DNA from: Paenibacillus agaridevorans
GTDB taxonomy: Bacteria; Bacillota; Bacilli; Paenibacillales; Paenibacillaceae
Assembly: GCF_003112455.1 (NCBI RefSeq)
Contig: NZ_BDQX01000178.1
Coordinates: 1-32,153 of the forward strand
Direction of reading: 5' to 3'
Length of the DNA stretch: 32,153 nucleotides
The notes under the pieces are model-generated. The model worked only from the letters and a program-made list of their open reading frames with translations, ran no database searches and was not told the origin of the DNA. Positions 17,628 to 32,153 of this stretch are shown here, piece after piece (the first letter of the stretch is position 1; every line of letters starts with the position of its first letter). Position numbers and translations under genes: made by a program.

Positions 17628-20600
17628 ATAACAACCAGATCAGGAGGTGAAGCGAATCGTATGAGAAAAATGACGAAGGGCCAGCGAATATTTAACTATA
17701 TGAATTCTATATTTCTTTCCTTATTAGGACTGAGCATGGTGCTTCCCCTTATCAATATCATAGCCCAATCGTTCAGCAGCAGCGCAGCGATTAATACGGG
17801 AGCCGTGTCGCTATGGCCCGTTGATGCTACGTTGTCGAACTATAAAGTGATAGTAGGAGACAGCTTGATTTGGAGGTCGTTCCTAAACAGCGTTATCATC
17901 ACTGTTGTTGGAACGCTCATCAATCTGGCGGCAACGGCTACGTTGGCTTACCCCTTGTCCAGGCAGGAATATTTGTTCAGAAAACCGGTATTGATTATGG
18001 TGCTGTGCACGATGATATTCAGTGCGCCGTTAATTCCTAATTTCTTGGTTATTAGAGAATTAGGGTTGCTCGACAGCCTGTGGGCATTGATGCTGCCCAT
18101 GTCAATCGGCGCCTTCCACTTATTTATTATGCGCTCCTTCTTCATGAGTTTGCCGAGTGAGCTGATCGACTCTTCCAGAATAGACGGTTGTGGCGAACTA
18201 GGAATACTGTGGAAAATCGTTCTTCCTTTGTCGAAGCCCGCCTTGGCAACCTTGGCGATTATGTATTCGGTAGCGCACTGGAATCGATATGCGGAGGCCA
18301 TCTATTTTATTCGCGACCGCAATCTTATTCCATTGCAGGTGCGCCTGAGAGAAGTTGTGTTTCAGAACCAATTCGAAGACCCGACCAACTATATGATGCT
18401 TCAAACCATATCTCCAGAAGGCGTAAAGATGGCTGTTATAGTCGTTGGCACCATCCCCATTATTTTGGTTTACCCCTTTTTGCAGAAGTATTTTGTTAAG
18501 GGCATGCTGCTAGGGTCTGTTAAATCTTAGGTCGCAAGAAGATTAAGTTCAAGCAAATGGCGGTGCAGAATTCAACTGCACCGCCATTTGCTTGCTTTCA
18601 CACTCCGTTAATATTCGATGTATTCCCAAGAATTTGATCAATGATGTCAAGCTCTTCTTGCGTAAATTCGGAATGTCCAAGAGCGGCGACATTGTCTTCG
18701 ATTTGCTCCGGCTTGCTTGCCCCGATTAATGCCGAAGTGACGCGTCCATGCCGCAGCGTCCATGCCAGCGCCATCTGTGCAAGACTTTGCCCGCGTTGCC
18801 GGGCCAATGAGTACAGAGATCTCGATTTATTGATTTTCTCTTCCGTTATATCATCCGGTTTTAGAAACACGCTGCCGCTTGCCGCGCGCGAATCGGCCGG
18901 GATATTGTGCAAATAACGGTCGGTCAGCAATCCTCTTGCCAGCGGACTGTAAGCGATTGAACCGACTCCTCCCTCCTCGAGCACCTGTTGCAGACCATGT
19001 TCCAGCCTTCTCTCAAACATCGAATAATGGGCCTGGTGAATGAGACAAGGCGTGCCGAGGCGACGGAGGATATTCAGCGCTTCTTTCGTCTTGTCCGCAT
19101 TATAATTGGAGATTCCGACATATAGCGCTTTCCCTTGCCGAACGGCTTGATCGAGTGCCGCCATGGTTTCCTCCAGCGGAGTATCCGCGTCGTAACGATG
19201 CGAATAGAAGATATCTACATAATCGAGTCCCAGGCGCTTCAGGCTCTGATCCAGGCTGGCCAGCATGCTCTTACGTGAGCCGCGCTCGCCATAAGGCCCC
19301 TCCCACATGCGATAGCCCGCCTTGGTGGCAATAATTAATTCGTCGCGGTAAGGCATGAAATCGCTGCGCATTAATTGCCCGAAAGTCTCTTCCGCGCTTC
19401 CTGGCGGAGGTCCGTAATTGTTGGCAAGATCAAAATGCGTAATACCCAGATCGAAAGCTCTGCGGGCAAGCGCGCGGCTATTTTCGAGCGTATCCACGCC
19501 TCCGAAATTATGCCATAATCCGAGAGACAATTTCGGCAGCCTAAGCCCGCTTGCTCCGCTACGGGCGTACTCCATCTTTTCATACCTGGCCTCGCTTGGC
19601 GTATAAACCATAATAGAACCCTCCTTAAAATAAAAAACATAGACGGAGTCCCGCTCGTTCGAGCGGGACTCCGGGAATAATACGGACAGACTATCTATAC
19701 AGCTCGATGACCCCGTCTTTATTGTTAAAACGTTCCGTAGCTTCGGCGATAATTTCGTTGCCGCCTCTTTCCCTGTATTCCTCGAGAACCTTCGGCCATT
19801 CTGCGATTGGTCTTTGACCATAAATCATGCGGACCATATTATCGATAATGAAGGAAGGTCCCACGTCCTGCGAAGGAAATCCAAGCTCCGGAAATTTCGC
19901 CGACGATGATAATTCAGGATAGAACCCGATGCCGCCTCTGCCTTCGTTTGCGAGGATATTATCAAAGCCGTTGATGACGATTGCTCCGTACTTCTCGTCA
20001 AGCTCCGTTCTCAGTCGGCTCAATGTGGCGTCTTTTATCATATTGATTTGGCCGCTGCGCCAGCCTTCCTCTTCTTTTTCCTGATCGGTTTCAGGGGCTT
20101 TATAATTGATTTTGCCGTCAGCGCCAATCGTATAAGTGTCGCCTTCAATACCGAATTCGAAGAAGATTTGTGCTTCTTCAGACAATTGCCATTCCATGAA
20201 CTTCAGAATTTCAATCGCTCTTGCTTCCTCGACATCCTTATTAATGTAATAAGAAGAGAGAACCGGCGAGTAGAACAAATATCCTCCTTCTCCATCAGGA
20301 CCTGTCGGGGAAGGGATCATTTCTATTTTGGCATCCGGGACGGCTGCGCTGATCGTAGTGGCCAAGCTAGGAAGACCTACTGCATTTTGCGACCACATGC
20401 CTGCGTTCCCGCCCTCAATATTCGAGAAGAAATCGCCTACTGTAATGGAAGCGAAATCTTTCGGAATTAATCCTTCGTCCAGCAACTGTTTGTGTATGGT
20501 GAGCGCTTCCATCATCGCGTCAGCCTGGAAAAACTTCGGAACGACCTCATCGTCCATTACCATAAATTGGTCTCTGTAAGGCAGTACGTCATAGGCCCCG

Positions 20601-23600
20601 AAGATGACATCCGCATATTTGAAGTTTTCCCTCATGGCATAAGGATGTTTGACGCCAATATCTTTGAACGCTCTCATAACGTCGATAAACTCTTCAACGG
20701 TTTTTGGCACTTCCTTGCCGGTTTTCTCTAACAAATCCATCCGAATATAAGTCGCCCGTCTGGAAGGATTGCTTAGATACGAGGGCACGCCGTAAATTTC
20801 GCCATCAACGGAAACGGCATCCCATGCGGCTTGAGGGATCGTTTCATACAGAGTTGGCGTATGTTCTTTGATCCAGTTCGTAAGCGGATGGAATACGCCG
20901 GCTTCAACGGAACCTGCCATGGAGCCGCTGGAAGGCGTTCCAAGCACTCCTACTACATCCGGGATCTTGCCGCCTGCAAACATAAGCCCCATTTGAGTGG
21001 TGTGAACCATCTCGGCGTGAATTTCTGTGTTGGTAAGATCCTCGAGCGCTTCGATCCACTTCTCGTTCTTGAGATCGACCCGACTGGTGTAGCCGGTTCC
21101 ATCTCCGGTCGTTTCGAAGGAAATAGAGAATTCCGTTGGTCCTTTGGGCTTGTCCGGAGTTTGGCTCTCCCCGTTGCTCGGCGTGCTGCTCGGCGTGTTG
21201 ACGGGACCCGGGTTATTGTTGTTGGAGCAAGCAACAACCGTACCGGCCAGCAACACGATGGACAAAAGGCTGAACATACTTTTTTTCATTGTCTCCCCTT
21301 CTTTCTGATGGATTGGATTCACAGCAAGTGTACTATGATCCTATTGTGCTTGACATGGCGAAATTTAATAGTGCGCTGTGTTTTTTTACGGAATCCGAAA
21401 GATGGCGCGGTAGAATCCGGGAAACGTAAAAAAACACATGCAGCCTCGAATTAAACCCATGGTTATAGGGGATAAGCCGTAGTAAGATCAAGGTTAATAT
21501 TAATCGGGGGGAGATACGAAATGCAAAAGGGACTATCCGATCGGTTGCTTCCCGCGCCCAGGGCGGGCGGGTTTTATATGAAGGATTATTGGATTTGGTG
21601 CGGTTCGGTCGTCAAGGGAGAGGATGGCAGGTTTCATATGTTTGCTTCCCGCTGGCCCAAGAGTCTGCCCATGCATCCCGGATGGCTGGTGAAATCGGAA
21701 ATCGTTCGCGCCGTATCCGATACACCCGAAGGCCCGTATACGTTTCAAGAGGTTGTGTTGCCTGCAAGAGGCGCACAATACTGGGACGGCCGAAGCACTC
21801 ATAATCCGCATATTATCCGGGTGGATCATACTTATCTCTTATATTATATGGGCACTACGCATCCTTTCTCCGATCCTGCGCCCGAAGAACCGTACGGACT
21901 GGAAGATCCGCGCTGCATTGTCGCCAGAGCGAACAAGCGTGTCGGTCTAGCCGTTTCCTCCAGCGTATTCGGGCCATGGGAAAGGAAGGACGTCCCGATC
22001 TTGCCGACGCGTCCCGGGAAGTTTGACAGCTTTTTAACTTCAAATCCCGCTCCATGCGTGCAAGATAAAGGATCTATATTACTTATGTATAAGGCAAGAC
22101 GATACGAAGAAGGACATCTTCATGGCAATATGACAATCGGTCTGGCATGTGCCGACCATTATAATAATGCATATAAGGTTATTGCGGATGAGCCTGTATT
22201 TCCCCCGGATCAATTCCATATCGAGGATCCCTTTATATGGAGAACGGATGGCGGGTATGAAATGATCGCAAAGGATATGGAAGGAACGTTATGCGGCGAA
22301 AAACATGGCGGGATAAGAGCGTTGTCAGAAGACGGGAAGACATGGAGACTGGCCGACAACCCCAAGGCTTATTCCAGAACGGTAACTTGGGATGATGGAA
22401 CGATTCAAGAAATGGGAAGCTTCGAGCGGCCGTTTCTGTTGTTTCAGGACGGCGTTCCAACGCATCTGTTTGCGGCTGTCGCCGATGGTCCGGGAGGGTT
22501 TCGTCATGCAACGAACACCTGGAATATGGTCATCCCCATTCAGGTTTAGAAAGGAGAACGCATGAAAGCGATATTAGTCGGATTAGGAAATGCCGGATTC
22601 AGTTGGTACAAACGGCTCAGAGAACGGGGTCTGCTGGCTGCTGTCGTGGAATCCGATGAAGGAATGAGGAGCAAAATGGCGGGAGAAGCCTTTCCGTTTT
22701 ATACCTCCCTTCGGGAAGCTCTCGATAAGGAACAAGCGGATTTTCTCGTCAATGTGACCCCGCCCGCGGTTCATACGGCGGTTAATCATGCCGCCTTCGA
22801 TTATCGATTGCCCGTCTTGTGCGAGAAACCCATTTCGTTTCAATATGCGGAGTCGACCGCGATTGTTGAACGAGCGTTTCGAGAAAATATTCCTTTTATG
22901 ATTGCTGAAAATTACCGCCGCTGGCCGTTTGTTCGTAAAATGAAGCAATTGCTTGAGCAAGGTGTTATTGGGGAGATTTCAACAATCGATATTCGATTTT
23001 ACCGCTATCATCATGTTCGGCGCAATTATACGGTCAGCTTGCTGCGTGACATCGGCGTCCATCATTTCGACATGATCCGTTACCTCAGCGGAATGGAGGG
23101 ACGGTCCATTATGGCGCAGCTCTACAACCCGATCGGCGGCTGGAATGAAGAAGGAGCGGTGTTGAATGCGAATGCGTTCATGGAGATGGAAGACGGTATA
23201 CGAGTCGGCTATGCCGCATCTATCGCAGCCAGGGGAGAGGAGACGCCATGGTCGGGTAATTGGCGGATTGAAGGGACCGAGGGCGCCCTGGAACTGGTAA
23301 ATAAAGAAATCATCGTTATGCGAAACGGCATCGCCAATCGTATCGTTGATTTTCCAGATGCGCAGGCTTCGGATACGTTGGATGCCTTCTTGATCGCTCT
23401 CGGCGACGGACTAGAGTTCGAGACGAGCGGCCGCGATTATTTGCATACGGAAGCATTGGTGCATTATGCCGACGAATCCAGCAAGCAGGGGCGGAGCGTA
23501 GAAATTGTATTGCCGCAAATTGGATTGGAGGCTTCCCGATGAATCAGGCGGATTGGATGGAAACGGCTCCAGGCGTATGGAAGACAACAATCGGCAACCC

Positions 23601-26600
23601 AATCGGATTAACCCCTCTGACCTGGATGAACCGAGTTCCAAAATTAGAAGCAATGCAGCGAATGAAGTCAGGCCTTCCTTTGAAATGGGAAGATATTCGT
23701 TTGGAGAAAGGCGACCGCACCGTCTTGTCTTTCCCGCTTGAACATGCAGAGGCGGTCTACGGAATGGGGCTGCAATTTATGAAAATGGATCAGCGGGGGC
23801 GGACGCGATATTTGCGAGTCAACAGCGATCCGAAACAAGATACGGGCGAGACGCATGCCCCGGTTCCGTTTTTCGTAAGCGACCGAGGTTACGGAGTGCT
23901 CATCGACTCGGCCAGTATCGTAACGATATATTGCGGATCCGCTGTCCGATTGGAGGACGCGGGCAGAGGGGCGGCTCGCGACCGCAATATTGACCGAGAA
24001 TGGAAAGCGACTCCGGTCTCGTCCCGTATCGAAATTCGAATTCCGAACGATGGAGTCCACGCCTATTTGATTGCGGGACCAACGTTGGCGGATGCGGTGC
24101 GAAGATATAATTTGTTTTGCGGAGGGGGCGCGTTGCCGCCAAAGTGGGGACTTGGGTTCTGGCATCGGGTTCCGACACTGTTCGATCAACAGGAAGTATT
24201 GGAGGAAGCGCTGGCGTTCAGGCGCAGAAATTTTCCTTGCGACGTCATCGGCTTGGAGCCGGGATGGCATTCGAGAAGTTATCCGGTTACGAACGAGTGG
24301 GACCAGGAGCGTTATCCTAAGCCTGCTTCCATGCTTCAAACACTAAGCGCGCAAGGTTTTCGAGTCAATCTATGGGAACAGCCCTATTTATCGCCTGATT
24401 CCGAACTTTACGAAGGTCTGAAACCCTTGTCCGGCTCGCATACGGTATGGGGAGGACTTGCCCCGGATTATACGCTTCCCCAGGCACAAGAGATGTACAA
24501 GCGCCAACATAAAAAAAGGCATGTCGATATTGGCGTATCGGGTTATAAGCTTGACGAATGCGATGGAAGCGAGTTGACCAGGCATTCATGGATGTTTCCG
24601 GCCCATGCCCATTTTCCATCTGGACATGATGGCGAACAGATAAGACAATTATATGGACTATTGTTTCAGAAGATGACCGATGACATGTTTCGCGAGCAGA
24701 ACCTGAGAACCTACGGACTTGTACGCGCCTCCGGCACAGGAGCAAGTTCAATGCCCTATGTTTTGTATTCCGACTTGTATGATCACCGGCAATTCGTCAG
24801 AGCGCTTTGCAATGCCTCATTCAGCGGTTTATTGTGGACACCGGAAGTACGCAAGGCCGACAATGCCGAAGATTGGGTTAGACGGATGCAAACGGTGTGT
24901 TTCTCTCCAATGGCGCTGTTGAATGGTTGGGGCGACGGCACGAAACCCTGGTCTTTCCCGGAAGTCGAGCACATCATTCGACATTACCTCAGACTTCGCA
25001 TGAGATTGCTCCCCTATCTTTATACGGCGTTTGCGCAATATCATTTTGAAGGGATTCCGCCATTTCGAGCGATGCCGTTCGAGGGGAATTCCGGCGAGAG
25101 AGAGAAGTCCGTCTTCGATGATCATCATCGGGTAACGGATACGACCGACGGAGCTTATGGACGAAGAGGGGGAAGAGAATGGGATGACCAGTATATGGTA
25201 GGCGACGCGTTGCTGGTAGCTCCTTTATTTGCAGGGGAGTCCGAACGCGAAGTCCTGCTGCCGCCTGGCATATGGTATGGACTTGAAACAGGAGAACGTT
25301 ACGACGGCGGCGGTACAATTGCTGTTCGGGCAGAGCTGGAGCGTATCCCGGTATTTGTTCGGGAAGGCTCGGTAATTCCAATGATGCCTGCAACGGCCCA
25401 TGTACCGAAATATGGCGAGAAAGTGCCTTTGCAGATGGTTCATTTCGGCAATTCCGACGGAGCAGGGCTGTTGTACGACGATGACGGAGAGACCTTCGAA
25501 TACGAACATGATCAGAAATATCAATGGTGGAAGACACTCGTGCGCAAAACGTCCGAGGGCGAATTTCACGGTGAATTAGTTGGTTCTGAGAAATCGATGG
25601 TTTCATACTCCAAGGTCGAATGGTGTTTAGGTCAAAGCAAACTGCCCAATTGACAATCCATTTCCATTGAACAAGGGAAGACGATGAAGGTATGATCTAA
25701 TGGAGCAAACAATCAGGCATTAGGCGGGAGGTGCAGAGGTTCGTGCGTTTGATAATCGTGGATGATGAACCTGTAATTCGCCAAGGCTTATTGAAAATGG
25801 CACAATTGTATTCACCTTCAATCACCGAACTACTTACAGCGGAGAACGGGCTGGATGCGCTGCAAAAAATCAAAATCGCTCAGCCTGGGATTGTGATCAC
25901 GGACATACGAATGCCCAAAATGGACGGATTGGAACTATGCCGGGTCCTGCATCAAGAGTTTCCCCATATTCACATCGTGGTCATTTCCGGACACAATGAT
26001 TTTGAATACGCACGGAAATGTATGCAGTACGGCGTCAAAAATTATTTGTTAAAACCGGTTACAAAAGACGATGTGCACGATGTGCTGGATAAATTGCTGA
26101 ACCTGTCGACGCCAGGGTACATCCCCGTCTCCTTTTATGTTCAATGGATCGAGCGAATGGAGCAATCGATCTGGTTTATGCAGATGGATGAATTGAATAT
26201 GCTGAAAGAACAATGGAGAAAACACTGTCTGGGCGCCAAGCTGACTCTGGAACAATTGGAAGAGCTGTTGAAAGACGGCGTCGAGGAATTGGAAAAGCGT
26301 TTGCGCGCACGAAATTATGAGCCCGGTTCGGACAATGATCGCGAATATCGTCAGCAAGCCAAAAACATTAATGAAGCGTTGGATCGATTCGATCAAACGC
26401 TGACGAAAATGTCAGACGACCTTCTGGCGGCCAGAAACGGGAATTTCAAGGATCCTATGGAAGAGGCCAAGCTTTTTATCGACAGTCAGCTTTCCAAGGA
26501 TATTACCCTCGAGCAGGTGGCGGCCATGGTTGGATTAACGCCCAATTACTTCAGCGCTATGTTCAAAAAAGTCACGAAGGAGACGTTCGTGCAATATCGG

Positions 26601-29600
26601 ATCAGAAGACGAATGGAGAAGGCCAAAACATTGCTGACGATTCCTCATTATCGTATTGTGGATATTGCGACCGAAGTCGGATACGATGATTATCCGCACT
26701 TTACCAAGACATTCAAAAAAATGATCGGCATCTCGCCTTCGGAATATCGCAGTCAATTGGGGATCAAATGAAAAGGGGCACTTTGTACAGGAAATTGCTT
26801 TTATATTTCCTTATTGTCATCGTATTGTCTTTGGCGAGTGTCGGCGTGTTTTCGTATGTGATTTCTTCTAAAGAACTGGATGTTCTGGCAAAGGACCAAA
26901 TGGTTCAAATCGTAAACAATTCGGCTCATCACACGGATCTGTACTTGAAGGCGTACGAGCGGGCTACGGTTTCCTTATTAACGAATATGGACGTCAAAAG
27001 ATTTATCGATTTGCCGCAAGATCGTGGTGAATACGAATTTTATGATTACCGTAACCAAATTAGGGATTACAGCGCCGAACCCGTTTTTATCCGCAGTCCG
27101 GAAATCGCGGCCATCTATATTATCAGTTTCAACGGAAATGCCGTTTATTATTTTAGAGACTTTAGTCCGGCAACATTTAGCAAGGAAGAGGTTAACGATC
27201 AACTAACTTATTTTCGGGAAAATACGTTTCGTAAAGGCACGCTTAGCATTCTAAACTACAGTTTGTATAACAAAGTGAGAATTAACAATAGAATTCAAGA
27301 AGAAAATATGCTGACCATTGCCAGACAGATTCGAGGTCTTAAATCAGTGGATCCTCAAGGCGTTCTTGCAATCGAGTTTCGGGCTTCGGATTTATCCGCG
27401 TTATGGCAAGGGATCGATCTGGGGGAAAACGGATATTTTTTTATTGTAGATGATAAAGGGGAAATGATATACCATCCGCAGAGCGAAAAGATAGGTGCGG
27501 TTGTTTCCGATTCGCTTATGGAGAAGATCAAGGAATCGGATCTTCATTCTTTCGAAGACAATGAAGACGGCACGGACAGAATGTACATGTCTCGGAAATC
27601 CGACTTCTCTGGCTGGCATCTTGTAGTGTCCAAGCCTGTAGCCGAACTAAGGAAACCGATCTCGAATATTCGTACGACTACAATTATAGTAGGGGGCTTC
27701 ACACTCGTTGTCGCTTTATGGTTTGCGTTCCGATTTAGCAAATCGATTACGGGCCCCATCCGAATTTTGAAGAACGGGATGCGAAAAACGGAAAAGGGGA
27801 ATTGGGAAATGATTCCTCTTCCTCCTCGGAGAGACGAGATCACCGAGTTGATGATGAGATATAATATAATGGTCAACCGATTATCGGAGCTGATTGAAGA
27901 GGTTTATCAAGTCCAGTTGAAAAATAAGGAAATTCAGATCGAACGGCAGAAAGCCGAGTTCCAATCCCTACAACTGCAGATCAATCCTCATTTTTTATAT
28001 AACTCTATGGAAACGATCATATGTTATGCCGTTATTCAAGATTCTGAAGAAATATCCGAGATTGTCCAGTCTTTGGCTTATATGCTGCGATATTCTTCTC
28101 AGACGAATCTTGAAGAAATTACGGTCGTTAATGAATTAAAGCATGTCATGTACTTCCTTGTTGTATTGCGTCACCGTATCGGGCATCCGTTCGAAATCGA
28201 TATTGCCCTGGATTCCCAATATCTCTTGTACCATATGGTTCGATTAACCTTGCAGCCGTTAGTTGAAAATGTATTTCAACATGCATTTCCGAACGGGGTA
28301 GAGAATTACCACTATGTTCGAATAGCCGGCGGCGAAAAGGACGACACTTTCTGGATCAGCGTGGAAGATAACGGAGCGGGAATGCCGGAAGAGACGCTTG
28401 CAGAATTGAATGCTAAATTGAACAAGAACAGACTCGTCGATGAGGAAGTGGATGAGAACGGGAAAAGGAACGGCATTGGCATTCTGAACGTCCACAGGAG
28501 AATTCAAATGGTGTTTGGGGATCAATACGGACTGCGAATTGAAAGCCAACTTGATCATGGAACAAAAATGCTGATGATCATGCCATTGTCCGTAAAAACA
28601 GTCAACAAGAGTGCAGAGCGTTCCAATTGAGGACCAGAAAATAACCCGCAGGCCTTGGAGCCTGGGCGGGTTATTTTCTTTTAAGAATTGTCTAAGGCAA
28701 TTCAAAGCGCCGGCCATCGCTCAGCACCACAAATCCTTCTTCTTCAAAGCTAATTCTCCCGGCCTCAGAACTCGGCATAATCTCTACCGCTGTCCATTCT
28801 CCAGAACTCCACTGCTCCGGATCCACGGAGGCCATCCATAGCCGTGCGGTATTGGTGGGCACATGATGAGTCCAGATGGCCATCGCTCCTAGTGTTTTAG
28901 AGAGCTGGATATCTCGAAATTGTTCTTCGTATACAGGCTGCTCCCATAATAGATGAAACGCGCCATCCTTGGTCAAAGCGGCAATACGAATGCTGACTTC
29001 CAACCCATCGCGTTCTTCAAAGGAAATGTTCGAGTGCAATAATACGATTCTTGTTTGGTTATCTTCCAGGTATTGGTACATTTGGCCTGATTCGAGCTGT
29101 TCGCCAGTTTTTCCATCGAAAACGGAAAAGGAGGTACCTCCAGCATAGGCGGCAGGGTATTCGTTCCATTGCACATAAACATGATTGCCCAGCCAGCCAA
29201 AGGAGTGACAAGGCTCCGCTTGATCATTACGGGAAAGAGAAGTTTCTTGCCCCGATTCCAAGTCTAACAGCGTTAGCTCGCAGGAAGTTTGGGCAGAAGT
29301 TCCCTTATGCTCCACACGATTATAGAGTATGCGGCCGCCGTCCTCCGAGAGTACAGCGTTGAACTTATCCGAATCGAGGCCGCCAATCTCCGTCAAGACT
29401 CCTTCTTGGTTTTTCGCAAATAACTTATTCTCCCATGCGTAGATCTTGCCAATATCGGATTCGCCGATCAGCAATTTATCCACAAGTGTGATCGCAGCCG
29501 TTCGAGAAGGCTCGGAAGATACGCTTTCCACGACTGTGTCTGTAGTGTTTGTATGGAGCGTGGATTCGGGAGTCGGCGTACTCAACGTCGTTGCCTCGCT

Positions 29601-32153
29601 TCCGTTAGCCGTACAACCTGCCAACAAGAATGCCATAAACAGAACATATTCAGCTTTCTTAAACCTGAAATTTGCCTTCATACGCGTCCTCCGTTCCGGG
29701 TACCCTCTATGCGGAAGCTAGCCAATTGTATAACGTTTAAATTAAGGTAATTGTTTCTAGTCCATAAAACAAAAACCAAATTTGGCGGCGGGAAATGGCC
29801 CGGGATAGCGCAATATAGCCGCACTAAAGCGGAAAAGCAGAAAAAAATCCGCTCCTAGAGCGGGATAGCGGCTCCTTGTCATGATTGGATTGTGGTTCAG
29901 GGCTTCAATGGCAGGGTATTTTGTAGTATGATGGTAGGAGTGATTACGCCATATTAACTGAGAGTAACCTTACGATAGAATTAGGCATGTGCGCGTAGCA
30001 GGGCTGATGCTTTCGGAGTGGGTTTGCTGCACAGACTTGTAGGAGGAACGGTATGTCGGAACAATCTGTATCAACGACGTCGGCTAGTCGAACGAGCACA
30101 AACAATTTGCTCAGACGGGACGTGCGCTTCCTGGGCAATATTCTTGGCGAGGTGCTAGTGCATCAAGGCGGCCGCGAACTGCTGGACATCGTCGAACAAA
30201 TTCGGGAACAGAGCAAGGCGCTTCGCGCGGAATTCGTGCCGGAGCTGTTCGAACAATTCAAAACGAAGGTTTCTTCGTTAAGTCCGGAGATTCGCCACCA
30301 GGTTATCCGGGCCTTCGCGATTTATTTCCAGCTGGTTAACATCGCGGAGCAAAACCACCGGATTAGACGGAAGCGGGATTATGAAGTGTCCGCTGGCGAA
30401 GCGGTTCAGCGCGGTTCCATCGAGAGCGCTATCCAGGATTTAAAGGAACGCAACATTGCGGTTGGCGACGTACAGGACATTCTGAGCGGCATTTCCCTGG
30501 AGCTTGTCATGACAGCTCACCCTACGGAAGCGACTCGCAGAGTGGTGCTGGACATCCACAAGCGTATTGCCGAAGACGTGATGCAGCTCGACAATCCGAC
30601 GCTGACGTATCGCGAGCGCGAGAAGCTCAAGGAGAAGCTGCTTAACGAAGTGCTTATCCTTTGGCAGACCGACGAGCTGCGCGACCGCAAGCCTACCGTT
30701 ATTGACGAGGTGCGTAACGGACTGTATTACTTCGACGAAACCTTGTTCGAGGTGCTGCCAAGCGTATACGAGGAGCTTGAGCGCTGCCTGACCAAGTACT
30801 ACCCGGAGGAGCATTGGCATGTGCCAGCTTATCTCCGTTTCGGATCCTGGATCGGCGGCGACCGCGACGGCAATCCGTCCGTCAAAGCCAAGGTGACCTG
30901 GGAGACGCTTCAGCTGCATCGCCAGCTGGCAATCAGCAAGTACGAAGAGAAGATTCATAGTCTGATGGATCTGCTCAGCTTCAGCACGAATCTGGTCGAG
31001 GTGTCGGAGGAGCTCAAGGATTCCATCCGCAGCGACCGCGAACATGTAGAGCTCAAGTGCGTCGATCTGTGGCGCAACGCGAAGGAGCCTTACCGCATCA
31101 AGTTAGGCTTTATGCTGGAGAAGCTTGCGAATACGCGAGACGAATCGCTTAAGGGCACGCCTATGCGTTACAACCATCCGGAAGAGCTGCGGGAGGACCT
31201 GCTGGTTATTGACCGCAGCTTGCGCAACCACTATGCGGATTACGTCGCCGATACGGATCTGGCTACGCTTCTGCGCCAAGTGGAGCTGTTCGGCTTCCAC
31301 CTGATGGCGCTGGACGTTCGTCAGCACAGCAAGGAACATGAGAACGCGATGTCCGAGATTTTGTCCAAGATGCATATCGTATCGGACTACGCATCGCTTT
31401 CCGAGGCTGAGAAGACAGAGCTGCTGCATAAGCTGCTTAACGATCCTCGTCCGCTGACTTCCGGTCATTTGGATTATTCGGAGTCGACGCAAGAATGCCT
31501 GGATGTCTACCATACCATCTACCGCGCTCAACAGGAGTTTGGCGAAGGCTGCATCTCCAGCTACTTGATCAGTATGACAGAGGCTGCCAGCGATATTCTG
31601 GAGGTTGCGGTATTCGCGAAGGAAGTCGGCCTGTTCCGTCAGGAAGCCGACGGCACGGTTCGCTGCACGCTGCAGTCCGTCCCGCTCTTCGAGACGATCG
31701 ACGATCTCAATGCTGCCCCAGCTATTATGAAGGAACTGTTCGAGCTTCCGATATACCGCAAGGCGATCGAAGCAAGAGACAACGTGCATGAGATCATGCT
31801 GGGCTACTCCGATAGCAACAAGGACGGCGGAGTCGTGACGGCGAACTGGGAGCTGCGCGTGGCGCTTAAGGAAATTACAGCCGCGGGCAAAGCTTATGGC
31901 GTCAAGCTGAAGTTTTTCCACGGCCGCGGAGGCGCGCTTGGCCGCGGAGGCATGCCGCTGAACCGCAGCATTTTGGCTCAGCCGCCGCATACGATCGGCG
32001 GAGGCATCAAGATAACGGAGCAAGGCGAGGTGCTGTCTTCCCGCTACTTCATGAAGGGCATCGCTTACCGCAGCCTGGAGCAAGCGACATGGGCGCTTGT
32101 TACGGCGGCGCGTCTGGCGAAGTATCCGCAACAGGAAGCAGAGGCGGAAGCCG

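Overview
The window looks like a chromosomal stretch from a Paenibacillaceae bacterium (Paenibacillus or Cohnella-like). This rests on the S-layer-homology (SLH) anchored multidomain enzymes, the LplABC-type sugar importer with no ATPase of its own, the adjacent YesM/YesN-type two-component pair, strong AGGAGG ribosome binding sites with frequent GTG/TTG starts, and a roughly balanced GC content. The genus is an inference, not a proof.

Layout. Positions 1-247 are the end of a tRNA cluster (Arg-ACG cut by the window edge, Pro-TGG, Gly-TCC), closed by a terminator. Positions 629-6453 are an operon for a GH36 alpha-galactosidase, a small cupin, a second and shorter GH36 enzyme, and a GH4 enzyme whose CHEV active-site motif marks it as an LplD-type alpha-galacturonidase. 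A strong terminator follows. Positions 6639-15169 encode two very large paralogous secreted proteins. Each has a signal peptide, an N-terminal polysaccharide-lyase-like jelly roll, carbohydrate-binding and spacer modules, and three C-terminal SLH repeats. Next come a divergent uronate isomerase-like amidohydrolase (15353-16546) and two LplB/LplC-type permeases (16674-18530). On the minus strand are an aldo/keto reductase and the matching solute-binding lipoprotein (18598-21289). Diverging from the lipoprotein gene is a plus-strand operon (21521-25653) for a beta-propeller glycosidase-like protein, a Gfo/Idh/MocA oxidoreductase and a GH31 enzyme, followed by a YesN/YesM-type regulator and kinase (25743-28630). 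The right end holds an unrelated lipoprotein of unknown function and the first 700 codons of phosphoenolpyruvate carboxylase, which runs off the window.

How it fits together (inference). The segment from 629 to 28630 reads as one polysaccharide utilisation locus for an acidic glycan that contains alpha-galacturonic acid and alpha-galactose. Surface-anchored enzymes would cut the polymer. The lipoprotein and permeases would import the fragments, using a shared ATPase encoded elsewhere. Cytoplasmic GH36, GH4, GH31 and beta-propeller enzymes would dismantle them, and the isomerase-like protein would take up released uronate. YesM/YesN would sense the substrate.

The most interesting non-coding signal is a 12-base element, TAAAAAAACAYA. 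It occurs at exactly four places, each 53-54 bases upstream of a candidate -10 box, in front of four separate transcription units of this locus. It is most simply read as the operator of a shared activator.
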